Source: JAIWNK01 sp964453115
GTDB lineage: Bacteria; Chloroflexota; Anaerolineae; Anaerolineales; Anaerolineaceae
Length of the DNA stretch: 64,000 bases
Assembly: GCA_964453115.1 (NCBI GenBank)
Contig: CAYVRT010000011.1
Span: forward strand, 1-64,000
Reading direction: 5' to 3'
Below, piece by piece: positions 51,483-60,300 of this stretch (position 1 is the stretch's first letter; the number at the start of each line of letters is the position of its first letter). Under the pieces are notes generated by a model. That model did not search any database. It was not told the origin of the DNA and saw only the letters and a program-made list of their open reading frames with translations. The position numbers and the translations under genes were made by a program.

Positions 51483-52691
51483 GTGAAAATCGAACTTGAA
51501 TTTTCCACCCTTGATCAACCATCTTCCTCTGTTTACGAACAGCTAGAACGGTTTAAACAACAAACCGGCGTAACTGTCCATGTGCGCCCTGTTCCATGGG
51601 CCACTGGCTGGACAGAGCTAGTTTCTTTTGCACTCCATGGACATGCTCCAGACGTTTCACACCTGGGCGCGACCTGGGTCAGCAGCCTGGTAGCAATGAA
51701 TGCCCTGCGTCCTTTCCGACGCCCCGAAATCGAGGCGCTGGGTGGAGAATCAGCCTTCTTACCCGCCTCATGGCAAAGCACCCAAAGCACCGCTATCCCC
51801 GGCACCTGGGCTTTGCCCTGGACATCTTACACATTCGTCATTTGTTACCGCCGCGACCTGCTTGCCAAAGCAGGAATTGAAGAAAAACAAGCCTTCAGCA
51901 GCGCAACAGCCCTCGACCAAACCATCGAACAGCTACAAAAAGCAGGCATTTCCACCCCCTGGTTAATGCGCTCCGGCAGCCGTCATGTTAACACCCTACA
52001 CCAAGTTTCCGCCTGGGTTTGGGGAGCGGGGGGGGATTTCGTCACCGAAGAAGAAAACCCGGCTTTCCTCCGACCACAAACCATTGCTGGCCTAAAAGCC
52101 TATTACCGACTGGGCCGTTTCCTTGCAGCCCAAACGCGCGGCCTCGAAGATGGAGAAATTATTGATCTCTTCCGCACCGGCCAAGCAGCCATGATTGTCA
52201 CTGGCGTTGATCAACCCTTCTACTATCTGCGAGGCAATGCTGCTCCCGAAGTCATTGAAAACCTGGGCATTGCTGCTCTCCCCGGAATCCCCTGGGTGGG
52301 GGGCGACAATCTCATCATTTGGCGACACACCCAGGATAACCCCGAACGAGAACATGCCGCTGTAGCCCTGGCAAGTATGTTGGTAAGTAAAGAAATGCAA
52401 TGTCAGTTCAATTTTAATTTCGGTGGGCCTACCCGACTCGACGCTTTCCCATCTCTGCCCCATGCCAACAGCCCCATTACCGGAACCATTGAACAAGCGC
52501 TGCGCAAAGGCCGCAGTCATGTTCCCATGAAGTTATGGGGGCGAGTTGAAAACGAACTCACCACCGCCCTCCATACCATCTGGAAACAAATTTTTGCTGG
52601 CGAAGCAGAAGAAACCGCCATTGTCAACGTTCTCACCCCCCTGGACCGTCGCATGCGCCTGCTTCTCTCCACTAGCATTGGCAGAATCTAG
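51483..52691 (+). CDS. family 1-type solute-binding protein lacking a signal peptide
   Basis: 402 aa from GTG 51483 (AGG 8 bases upstream). The fold is that of sugar-type extracellular solute-binding proteins: LERFKQQTGVTVHVRPVPWA (20 residues), GHAPDVSHLGATWVSSL, WTSYTFVICYRRDLLAKAGI (20 residues), FRTGQAAMIVTG. However, the start already gives the first beta strand of the mature fold, with no basic/hydrophobic leader and no lipobox. Upstream sequence in this frame is not coding. It either works in the cytosol, for example as a sensor, or has lost its export signal. No permease is nearby. Confidence 0.85.
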   Translation: MKIELEFSTLDQPSSSVYEQLERFKQQTGVTVHVRPVPWATGWTELVSFALHGHAPDVSHLGATWVSSLVAMNALRPFRRPEIEALGGESAFLPASWQSTQSTAIPGTWALPWTSYTFVICYRRDLLAKAGIEEKQAFSSATALDQTIEQLQKAGISTPWLMRSGSRHVNTLHQVSAWVWGAGGDFVTEEENPAFLRPQTIAGLKAYYRLGRFLAAQTRGLEDGEIIDLFRTGQAAMIVTGVDQPFYYLRGNAAPEVIENLGIAALPGIPWVGGDNLIIWRHTQDNPEREHAAVALASMLVSKEMQCQFNFNFGGPTRLDAFPSLPHANSPITGTIEQALRKGRSHVPMKLWGRVENELTTALHTIWKQIFAGEAEETAIVNVLTPLDRRMRLLLSTSIGRI

Positions 52692-54416
52692 TTAATTACC
52701 ATTTTGCCAAAGCTTAAATTCTCGCAAAATAGAACCACCAACAAACTCGCGCAACAAAGAATTATCAGGAATAATCGCCTCTTCGATCGGCAAAAACCAT
52801 TGCAAAAATGCCAATAAACGCTTCGCCTCAATATATTCAGGGCGTCCAAATGGCACTTGACGCAACAAAGGCTCAACCCATTGTCGCAACACAGAAAGTT
52901 CAAACACCAACGCCGAATTAAACATCGCATCTGCGTTTTCTTGATATGGGAAAATATGTCGCTTCTCGCCACGTCGCACCGACTCCCAGCGCTGAATTGT
53001 TTGTAACGCCGTATAGCCACGCTCCCGCGCGTCACGTACAATCCGCCGAATCAACCGGGTATCCGTTGTTGAAACACGATTGTAACGATCAAGGTTGAGT
53101 TGCGTCAGACAAGAGACATAAACCCGAAAAGTCTGTGTTGTCGGAATATCCGGCAACAAACCAGGGTTCAGGCCATGAATTCCCTCCAAAATTAGAATCT
53201 GTTCACGCCCCACCCGCACCATCTCTCCTGCTTCGCTCAAGCCGGACTTAAAATTATAGTGAGGTAATTGCACCTCTTCTCCGGCAATCAAACTGCGCAA
53301 ATCCGCAGCCAGGCGCGCAACATTCAAAGCCAGGAGCGACTCAAAATCACGCTCACCTCTTTCATCCATCGGTGTCTTATCTCGATCAACAAAATAATTA
53401 TCCATCTCAATTGGCACAGGTGAAAGCCCTTGCGCCAAAAGCTGCACAGCCAATCGTTTCGAAAAGGTAGTCTTTCCCGAAGAAGAAGGACCGGCAATTA
53501 AAACAATCCGCGCCTCGCGATGCTTCACAATTTGTTCCGCAATTTCTGCAATCTGCCGCTCATGCAGCGCCTCAGAAACCAGAATCACCTCGCGTGCTCG
53601 TCCTGCACGCACAGCATCATTCAATGCGCCCACACTCTCAATCTCAAGATTTGCCAACCAACGCCCATATTGCCGGAATGTATTCAACAACTTGGGATAT
53701 TCTGGCATGGGACCCAACTGCGTTGGAGAATGGCGGCGAGGATATTGAAGCACGAATCCCTCACTCAGTGAACGAAGCGAAAACCAACGCAAAAAGCCCG
53801 TCGAAGGCACCATATACCCATGATGATAATCGCGATGATCCAACAAACGATACAGCACCAAACTTGGCTTATTACGATATTGCAACAAACGCAACTTATC
53901 CACATATCCGCGCGCCTGAAAGTAAGCAACAGCTTCCTCCAAGGCCACCTCTTTGCGTTCCAATGGCAAATCCAGGTTAACCAGTTCAATCATCCGCTGC
54001 TCCAAGGAATGTAATTCATCCTCTGTTAGCGGCCCACGGCCCATCACCTGACAAAAATAGCCGCCCGAAGCTACCGAATGATCAACCGCCAACCCGGCTT
54101 GCGGGAACAACTCTTCAAAAGCGGCTTCCAGCAAAAAGGTCACCGAACGACGATAAATCCGCGCCCCATCCGCTTCCATCATCGTCACCGGCTGAACATG
54201 GCAATCCATTTCAATCGGATAACTCAGCTCGCGCAATTCACTATTAACCACAGCCCCCATCACCAATGGGTTAGAAAACTCAGGCAGTGCTTTCAAAAAA
54301 TCGCCTACCCGCATCCCGCGTCGTCCATTCAGAACGCGTCCATCCGGCAAATGCAATTCCACCGTTGCTCTTGGCTGAACAAATTGTACATCTTGATTGT
54401 CTTGTTGTTTATCCAT
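52692..54416 (-). CDS. nucleoside kinase with TGS and ThrRS-like domains
   Basis: 574 aa from ATG 54416. Residues about 15-80 are a TGS domain; about 85-250 resemble the threonyl/alanyl-tRNA editing SAD region (HSVASGGYFCQVM). From about 300 comes a uridine-kinase-like P-loop kinase: IAGPSSSGKTTFSKRLA Walker A, EMDNYFVDRDKTPMDERGER (20 residues) and LEGIHGLNP. The editing-domain Cys/His set is not clearly kept. It likely phosphorylates a nucleoside or related small molecule. A good promoter lies upstream. The stop abuts the convergent solute-binding gene with no gap. Confidence 0.88.
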   Translation of the reverse strand: MDKQQDNQDVQFVQPRATVELHLPDGRVLNGRRGMRVGDFLKALPEFSNPLVMGAVVNSELRELSYPIEMDCHVQPVTMMEADGARIYRRSVTFLLEAAFEELFPQAGLAVDHSVASGGYFCQVMGRGPLTEDELHSLEQRMIELVNLDLPLERKEVALEEAVAYFQARGYVDKLRLLQYRNKPSLVLYRLLDHRDYHHGYMVPSTGFLRWFSLRSLSEGFVLQYPRRHSPTQLGPMPEYPKLLNTFRQYGRWLANLEIESVGALNDAVRAGRAREVILVSEALHERQIAEIAEQIVKHREARIVLIAGPSSSGKTTFSKRLAVQLLAQGLSPVPIEMDNYFVDRDKTPMDERGERDFESLLALNVARLAADLRSLIAGEEVQLPHYNFKSGLSEAGEMVRVGREQILILEGIHGLNPGLLPDIPTTQTFRVYVSCLTQLNLDRYNRVSTTDTRLIRRIVRDARERGYTALQTIQRWESVRRGEKRHIFPYQENADAMFNSALVFELSVLRQWVEPLLRQVPFGRPEYIEAKRLLAFLQWFLPIEEAIIPDNSLLREFVGGSILREFKLWQNGN

Positions 54417-54459
54417 CTTTCTCAACACCCAAATTCATTCTCCCGTGGCGGGGGCAGTA

Positions 54460-54488
54460 AGTATAGCCGCGCCATCGCTTTTAATCAA
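54460..54488 (-). promoter_or_regulatory. sigma70 promoter of the nucleoside-kinase gene
   Basis: Minus strand TTGATT (54488-54483), 17-bp spacer, TATACT (54465-54460), 44 bases before the ATG. Confidence 0.6.
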
Positions 54489-54615
54489 GGTCTTAGACTG
54501 ACCTGAAATCCGGAAAATTACCGATTCGCGACAAAAAGTTCAGCTCCCAACCCAATTGTAATGAAACAATCCCCTGTTTTTGTATTGAGATACAACGATT
54601 CTCGTTATCAAATCC

Positions 54616-54644
54616 TTGCCTCTGGAACAAAACCGTGCTAAAAT
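54616..54644 (+). promoter_or_regulatory. sigma70 promoter of the nusA-infB operon
   Basis: TTGCCT (54616-54621), 17-bp spacer, TAAAAT (54639-54644). Transcription would start near 54651, giving a leader of about 95 bases. Confidence 0.6.
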
Positions 54645-54677
54645 AAAGCCGTTCGTAGTTACATAGCCGTCAACACC

Positions 54678-54702
54678 GAAAAGTGGGCGCTCCCCACTTT
54701 TC
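54678..54702 (+). promoter_or_regulatory. hairpin in the nusA leader
   Basis: Stem GAAAAGTGGG (54678-54687), 5-base loop, complement (54693-54702). No U tract follows. It may take part in autoregulation of the operon, as NusA does in other bacteria (inference). Confidence 0.45.
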
Positions 54703-54747
54703 TGCATATATAAACACAAAAAGATTCTGCTGGAGAAATTGATTGTC

Positions 54748-56664
54748 ATGAAGAATGAATTCGTTCTGGCTTTCAACGAAGTATTGGAAGAGCGTCAGCT
54801 CCCCCGAGAGATCATCGTTAAAGCGCTTGAAGCAGCGATGGTATCTGCCTATCGTCGCTCGGTCAACGCATCCAATGCGCAACATGTAGATGCCCGCATT
54901 GACATGGAAACTGGCAAGGTCACCATCTATGCCGAAAAAGAAGTCGTCGAAGATGTACAAGACCCCCACACCGAAGTGTCACTTGTTGAAGCACACCGCT
55001 ACGATCTAAGCGCCGAACTTGGTCAAATGTTAATTGTCGAAAGCACACCGAAAGACTTTGGTCGCGTTCCCGCTCAAACAGCCCGGCAGGTCATTCAGCA
55101 GCGCATCCGCGACGCAGAACGACAAGCTCAGATTGAACATTTTGAGCAACAAATCGGGGAAATCATCAGCGGCAATGTACAGGCAATCAATGCTCAAGGC
55201 CTCACAATTGGCCTCGAAATGAAAGCCGAAGGCAATATGCCGCGCAAAGAAATGATCCCGGGTGAACGCTTCCGCATTCATGACCGCGTTCGCGCCCTGC
55301 TTGCCGAAGTAAAAGACAATCCGCGCGGCCCACAAATCATCCTCTCCCGCACCCATCGAAACTTCTTGCGCCGACTGCTCGAAACCGAAGTTCCTGAAAT
55401 CTATCATGGCATTGTCGAAATCCGTTCCATTGCCCGCGAACCGGGCGAACGTGCCAAAGTAGCTGTCTCAGCCACCCAATCTGGCATTGACCCAGTTGGT
55501 GCCTGCGTTGGCATTCGCGGCGTCCGCATCCAGGCGATTGTCCGTGAATTGCACGATGAAAAAATTGATGTAATTGAGTGGAACCCAGACCCAGGAATCT
55601 TCATCTCCAAAGCGATCAGCCCGGCGCGGGTTAGCAACGTCTACCTAAACGAGCGCGCTGCCGGCGGCAAAACCGCAACCGTCATCGTCCCAGAAGACCA
55701 GTTGAGCCTTGCTATTGGTCGCGACGGACAAAACGCGCGCCTGGCAGCAAAATTAACCGGTTGGCGCATTGATATCAAAAGCCTGCCCGAGGCCACCAGC
55801 GAAGCCCTGCATCGTCTTGAAACCGATGAAAGCCTGGCCCTCATCGCCGACCTTGAACAGGACTCCATGCCACGCGTCCGCGACATGCTAAGTCGAAAAG
55901 CCGAAGGCCGTATGCTTACCCCCGAAGAGTATGACTTCATGGTTAAGTTCATTGACCGGGTTGAAAACCGCTCCTCCCGCCGCCAACCCGAAAAACAAGC
56001 CGCAGAAGCTGCCGCCATCAGCGAAGCCCGCAGCAGCATTCCGGCCTCAGCCTTCAGCACCGACATTCTGGATAGCGGCTTACCAGAACATGTAGCCTAC
56101 ATCCTTCAAGAAGCCGGGTACACCAATAGTGGTGAACTTGCCCTGCAAATGAAGACTCGACCAGACGACATCCTGCGGCTTAACGGAATTGGCCCCAAAG
56201 CCATGTCCGAAATTCAGAAACTCCTCAGTCGTCTAGATGAACAAAAAACTGCTGAAGCAATTGAAACCCCAGAAGCTACAGAAACACCTGAACCTGTTGC
56301 GATAGAAGAACCAGAAACCGTTGTTGAGACCACGCCCGAACCTGTGATCTTGGAAGCTGAGCCAGAAGCTGTTATCAACGTCCCGGCTCAAGAACCAGGC
56401 GAAACTGAAACGGCCGTTGCCATGCCAATCCTCTCTGGCACAGAAGAAGAAAACTTTGGCGATATGTTCACCATTTCCGCCATTGACACTCCTGTCATCG
56501 AAGAAGAAGAGGAAGAAGACCTCGACACACCCAAGAAAAAGAAAGAGAAGAAGAAACGCCGCGCGAATAAAGTTCAGATCGAATATGATCCCGATAAAGA
56601 TCTCACCATCGTCCACAAAAAACATAAACGTGGGGACGATGAGAGCGGTTGGGATTGGAGCTAA
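54748..56664 (+). CDS. nusA: transcription termination/antitermination factor NusA
   Basis: 638 aa from ATG 54748 (GGAG at 54732; TTG at 54739 is an alternative). The N-terminal RNA-polymerase-binding domain (1-130) starts KNEFVLAFNEVLEERQLPRE (20 residues). S1 covers about 135-200 and two KH domains 205-345 (VGACVGIRGVRIQAIVREL, then LAIGRDGQNARLAAKLTGW). A helix-hairpin-helix module lies near 450-505. After it comes an acidic Glu/Pro/Thr-rich tail (about 510-600) and a basic patch KKKKEKKKRR. The tail is longer than in most NusA. It controls pausing, termination and antitermination. rimP, the usual upstream gene, is missing here. Confidence 0.95.
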   Translation: MKNEFVLAFNEVLEERQLPREIIVKALEAAMVSAYRRSVNASNAQHVDARIDMETGKVTIYAEKEVVEDVQDPHTEVSLVEAHRYDLSAELGQMLIVESTPKDFGRVPAQTARQVIQQRIRDAERQAQIEHFEQQIGEIISGNVQAINAQGLTIGLEMKAEGNMPRKEMIPGERFRIHDRVRALLAEVKDNPRGPQIILSRTHRNFLRRLLETEVPEIYHGIVEIRSIAREPGERAKVAVSATQSGIDPVGACVGIRGVRIQAIVRELHDEKIDVIEWNPDPGIFISKAISPARVSNVYLNERAAGGKTATVIVPEDQLSLAIGRDGQNARLAAKLTGWRIDIKSLPEATSEALHRLETDESLALIADLEQDSMPRVRDMLSRKAEGRMLTPEEYDFMVKFIDRVENRSSRRQPEKQAAEAAAISEARSSIPASAFSTDILDSGLPEHVAYILQEAGYTNSGELALQMKTRPDDILRLNGIGPKAMSEIQKLLSRLDEQKTAEAIETPEATETPEPVAIEEPETVVETTPEPVILEAEPEAVINVPAQEPGETETAVAMPILSGTEEENFGDMFTISAIDTPVIEEEEEEDLDTPKKKKEKKKRRANKVQIEYDPDKDLTIVHKKHKRGDDESGWDWS

Positions 56665-56686
56665 CCCCTCCATTGAAGGATTTTTC

Positions 56687-57004
56687 ATGAGTCCGAAGCC
56701 ATCTAAGCATCCTCGGCACATCCCCCAGCGCACCTGCGTCGGATGTCACGCTGCGCAAGCAAAACGCGGCCTGGTTCGCATCGTCTATGGGCCGCAAGGC
56801 GTCCAATTCGATGCGACTGGCAAAGCACCAGGGCGCGGTGCCTACTTGCACAGCCTACGCAGCTGTTGGGAACTTGCCATCAAAGGGTCCTTAGCCCGTG
56901 CATTGAAAGTTGAGTTTACCGAGGAAGATCGGGCGCTGCTCAAAGCGTATATGCAGCGCATCCCCGAAGAAGCGCCCGACCCCTCGCCCCCATCTACAAG
57001 ATGA
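56687..57004 (+). CDS. YlxR/RnpM family nucleic-acid-binding protein
   Basis: 105 aa from ATG 56687 (GAAGGA upstream). HIPQRTCVGCHAAQAKRGLV (20 residues) has the CxxC of YlxR, and GRGAYLHSLRSCWELAIK follows. YlxR (RnpM) binds RNase P RNA in Bacillus and lies between nusA and infB in most genomes. The C-terminal tail is Pro/acidic rich. Confidence 0.93.
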   Translation: MSPKPSKHPRHIPQRTCVGCHAAQAKRGLVRIVYGPQGVQFDATGKAPGRGAYLHSLRSCWELAIKGSLARALKVEFTEEDRALLKAYMQRIPEEAPDPSPPSTR

Positions 57005-57114
57005 ACATCTCGTCCCTTAAGAACCCAATCCCACGGTAGGCCTCCCCACCACAGGCTGCTGCGCACTCCCCGTCCGCAGCGTTCGGGCGGGGGCGCCATT
57101 TACAGGAGGTGCCT

Positions 57115-58902
57115 ATGAGCAACAGCAATTCAAAAACCATCGAGCTGCCCGTTTCCATTACGGTTCGGGAACTGGCTCAGCAAATGCAATCCAGCCCCAT
57201 TCAGGTCATCAAAATCCTGATGTCCAATGGAGTGATGGCGCACATCAACCAAACAATTGATTTTGATACCGCCGCAATTGTCGCCTCCGAAATGGGCTTT
57301 GAAGCTCATCTCCAAATGCCCGAAGTCATCGAAGAGAAAGAAACTGGCGAAATCCCCCTTTGGCGACAAATGATTGCCAACGAAGACCAAAGTAAATTAA
57401 CCGACCGCGCACCCGTTATCACCATTCTAGGCCATGTAGATCACGGCAAAACCACCCTCCTGGACGCCATTCGTCACACCAATGTCGCCGGGGGAGAAGC
57501 GGGCGGCATTACCCAACACATTGGCGCCTATCAAGTTGAACACAAAGGCCGCCCTATCACCTTTCTCGATACCCCTGGACATGCCGCATTCACTGCCATG
57601 CGCGCACGCGGCGCACAGGGTGCCGATATCGTCGTCCTGGTTGTCGCAGCCAATGATGGCGTCATGCCCCAAACCCGTGAAGCCATTGCCCACGCCAAAG
57701 CCGCACGCGTCCCCATCATTGTTGCAATGAATAAAATTGACCTTGATGGCGCCAATCCCGATTACGTCAAACGACAACTCTCCGAAAACGGCCTGGTTCC
57801 CGACGAATGGGATGGCGACACCATTGTTGTCCCAGTCTCAGCCAAACAAAAACTCGGCATCGAAGACTTGCTGGAAGCCATCTTATTGGTCGCAGATAGC
57901 ATGAATATCCAGGCCAATCCCAACGGACGAGTCATTGGAACCGTCATCGAAGCGAAAATTGACCGGGCCAAAGGTGTTGTTGCCACATTATTGGTGCAAA
58001 ACGGCTCATTGGAAATGGGCGATGTCGTTCTTGCTGGCATGGCATGTGGACGAGTACGGGCCATGTTCGATCATCGCGGTCGCAAACTGCGCAAGGCAGG
58101 CCCTTCTACCCCTGTTTTGATCATGGGTCTCAGTGATGTTCCCAGCGCCGGTGATTTATTCCAGGTGCTACCCAGCGAAAAAGAAGCCCGTCTCCTGGTA
58201 GATGAGCGCAAGGTAGCCGCCCACCAGCAACAAGCTACCGCTCGCCTCAGCCTTGAAGAACTTTTCAGCCGCTTCCAATCAGGCGAAGTCAAAGAACTGC
58301 GTCTGATCCTCAAAGTGGATGTGCAAGGCTCACTCGAGCCAATTGTGAATTCGCTCAATGATTTGAACAAACAAGGCGAAATCAAAATCAATGTCCTGCA
58401 CGCCGAAACAGGAAACATCAGCGAAAACGATGTCATGCTTGCTGCCGCCTCAAAGGCCATCATCCTTGGTTTTAATGTGCAAGCCGACACCCCGGCACGC
58501 CGACTGGCTGAAGCCGAAGGCATTTCCATTCGCCTCTATAACATCATTTATCGCATGTTGGAAGACATTGAAAAAGCGCTCAAAGGTATGCTCATGCCTG
58601 AATTCAAAGAAGTCGTCCTGGGGCGCGCCGAGGTACAGGCAGTCTTTCACATCTCCAAAGTTGGTGATATTGCTGGTTGCCGAGTCACTCACGGAGAAAT
58701 TCGCCGCAATGCAAAAGTCCGCCTATTGCGTGGTGGGCAGCCAGTCCACGAAGGCGAAATCAGCAGCCTGAAACACGAAAAAGATGATGTTCGCGAAGTC
58801 CGCCAGGGTTTTGATTGTGGAATTTCCTTCAAAAGCTACAACAACTTCTCCGTTGGCGACATCATCGAATGCTACGTGCTGGAAAAGAACAGCCCGCTCT
58901 AA
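57115..58902 (+). CDS. infB: translation initiation factor IF-2 (short form)
   Basis: 595 aa from ATG 57115, directly behind a perfect AGGAGGT; a GTG six bases upstream is part of that ribosome site. The long N-domain of most bacterial IF-2 is missing; the protein begins with a compact IF2_N region (about 10-60). G domain: G1 GHVDHGKTTLLD, G2 GGITQHIGAY, G3 DTPGHAAF, G4 NKID. Domains II-IV follow, ending with the fMet-tRNA-binding beta barrel. It brings fMet-tRNA to the small ribosomal subunit and promotes subunit joining. Confidence 0.97.
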   Translation: MSNSNSKTIELPVSITVRELAQQMQSSPIQVIKILMSNGVMAHINQTIDFDTAAIVASEMGFEAHLQMPEVIEEKETGEIPLWRQMIANEDQSKLTDRAPVITILGHVDHGKTTLLDAIRHTNVAGGEAGGITQHIGAYQVEHKGRPITFLDTPGHAAFTAMRARGAQGADIVVLVVAANDGVMPQTREAIAHAKAARVPIIVAMNKIDLDGANPDYVKRQLSENGLVPDEWDGDTIVVPVSAKQKLGIEDLLEAILLVADSMNIQANPNGRVIGTVIEAKIDRAKGVVATLLVQNGSLEMGDVVLAGMACGRVRAMFDHRGRKLRKAGPSTPVLIMGLSDVPSAGDLFQVLPSEKEARLLVDERKVAAHQQQATARLSLEELFSRFQSGEVKELRLILKVDVQGSLEPIVNSLNDLNKQGEIKINVLHAETGNISENDVMLAAASKAIILGFNVQADTPARRLAEAEGISIRLYNIIYRMLEDIEKALKGMLMPEFKEVVLGRAEVQAVFHISKVGDIAGCRVTHGEIRRNAKVRLLRGGQPVHEGEISSLKHEKDDVREVRQGFDCGISFKSYNNFSVGDIIECYVLEKNSPL

Positions 58903-58917
58903 ATCGGAAGAAACATC

Positions 58918-59298
58918 ATGCCATCCAAACTCCGTATTCAAAGAATTGCAGACCGCATTCGCCAGGACCTATCTGAAATGCTGGTCCTGAACCAGATTCA
59001 CGACCCACGCCTGGAGGGAATCTCAATCACGGATGTAAGGGTAGACCGCGAATTAACCTGTGCAGATATCTATGTGTCAGCCATTGAAGGTGTTGAACGA
59101 AGCGCTTCGATCCTTGAAGGTCTTGAAAGTGCATCTGGCTTCATCCGCCGCATGTTAGCACAGCAAATTCAATTACGATCCTTCCCGCGCCTGCGTTTTC
59201 ATTGGGATCCAACCCCCGAACGCGCAGACCGCATTGAAACCCTGCTTGCCGAACTACGCCGGCAACAACCTGAACAGCCCCATCAGGAAGCAGATTAA
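58918..59298 (+). CDS. rbfA: ribosome-binding factor A
   Basis: 126 aa. RIQRIADRIRQDLSEMLVLN (20 residues), ISITDVRVDRELTCADIYVS (20 residues) and FHWDPTPERADRIETLL match RbfA, a KH-type protein that helps mature the 5' end of 16S rRNA. The ATG follows GGAAGAAA. Its last base is the first base of the nrnA start (overlap of 1). Confidence 0.95.
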   Translation: MPSKLRIQRIADRIRQDLSEMLVLNQIHDPRLEGISITDVRVDRELTCADIYVSAIEGVERSASILEGLESASGFIRRMLAQQIQLRSFPRLRFHWDPTPERADRIETLLAELRRQQPEQPHQEAD

Positions 59299-60299
59299 TG
59301 AACGATTCAGCACACGAACAAATTCGTTCCACACTCCAACAAGCCAATAGCATTGCTCTGTTTTCTCATGTTCGACCCGATGGCGATGCCATTGGTTCGT
59401 TACTTGGCCTTGGGCTGGCACTACAAGCCCTTGGAAAGTCGGTTGAAATGGTTCTGCGCGATGGCGTCCCGCACAACTTTCGTCACCTTGCCGGGTATCA
59501 TCAGGTGCAAAGTGTCAACAGCAGCACTGCTGAGGTATGGGTTGCATTGGATGCCTCTGACCCCGACCGGATTGGCGGATTGCTCAATGGTAGGCAACCC
59601 GACATCAACATTGACCACCACATAACCAACCTGAACTACGCTCGTATCAATCTCGTCGAACCTGATGCCGTTGCCACAGCCGCAATGATCGCCGAATCGT
59701 TGCCACGCTGGGGTCTCCCGCTCCCACCCGTTGCGGCACAGGCCCTGCTAACCGGCATCCTCACCGACACCATCGGTTTTCGCACTTCCAATATGACCCC
59801 CGCCACCCTGCGCCTGGCCGCCAACCTGATGGAACAAGGCGCCGACCTGCCCGAATTATATCGCCGCGCCCTCAGCACCCGTTCCTATTCATCAGCCGTC
59901 TATTGGGGGCAAGCACTTTCCCGTTTACAGCGTCAAGGCAGCCTGGCATGGACAAGTTTAACCCTTGAAGACCGGCAAGCCAGCGGCTACAGCGGAAATG
60001 ATGATGCCGACCTGAACAACCTGCTTTCTAGCATTGAAGAATGCGAAATCACACTTTTGTTCGTTGAACAAAAAAATGGCACCGTCAAAGTTAGTTGGCG
60101 CGCCCAACCCGGCTGGGATGTCTCAGCACTGGCATTGCAGTTGGGTGGTGGCGGACATGCACCTGCAGCAGGGGCCGACATCTCCGGCAGTCTGCTGCAA
60201 GTACAAGAGCGCATCCTCCAGGCAACTCTATCCTGGATGCAAAACACAATTCAACAAAAACAAGGTACAATTAACAAAACTCTTTCCGGGGTAAACTGA
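59298..60299 (+). CDS. nrnA: DHH/DHHA1 phosphoesterase (NrnA-type oligoribonuclease/pAp phosphatase)
   Basis: 333 aa. The DHH domain has ALFSHVRPDGDAIGSLLGLG (20 residues), VALDASDPDR and INIDHHITNLNYA with the Asp/His set for two metals; the DHHA1 domain has GWDVSALALQLGGGGHAPAA (20 residues), the GGGH motif. NrnA-type enzymes degrade nano-RNA and pAp. It is placed between rbfA and truB, as in many Gram-positive and Chloroflexota operons. Confidence 0.94.
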   Translation: MNDSAHEQIRSTLQQANSIALFSHVRPDGDAIGSLLGLGLALQALGKSVEMVLRDGVPHNFRHLAGYHQVQSVNSSTAEVWVALDASDPDRIGGLLNGRQPDINIDHHITNLNYARINLVEPDAVATAAMIAESLPRWGLPLPPVAAQALLTGILTDTIGFRTSNMTPATLRLAANLMEQGADLPELYRRALSTRSYSSAVYWGQALSRLQRQGSLAWTSLTLEDRQASGYSGNDDADLNNLLSSIEECEITLLFVEQKNGTVKVSWRAQPGWDVSALALQLGGGGHAPAAGADISGSLLQVQERILQATLSWMQNTIQQKQGTINKTLSGVN

Positions 60300-60300
60300 T

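Noticed and set aside
57005..57114. Structured element between ylxR and infB
   Set aside because: The GC-rich stretch forms no clear single stem; apart from the strong infB ribosome site nothing can be supported.
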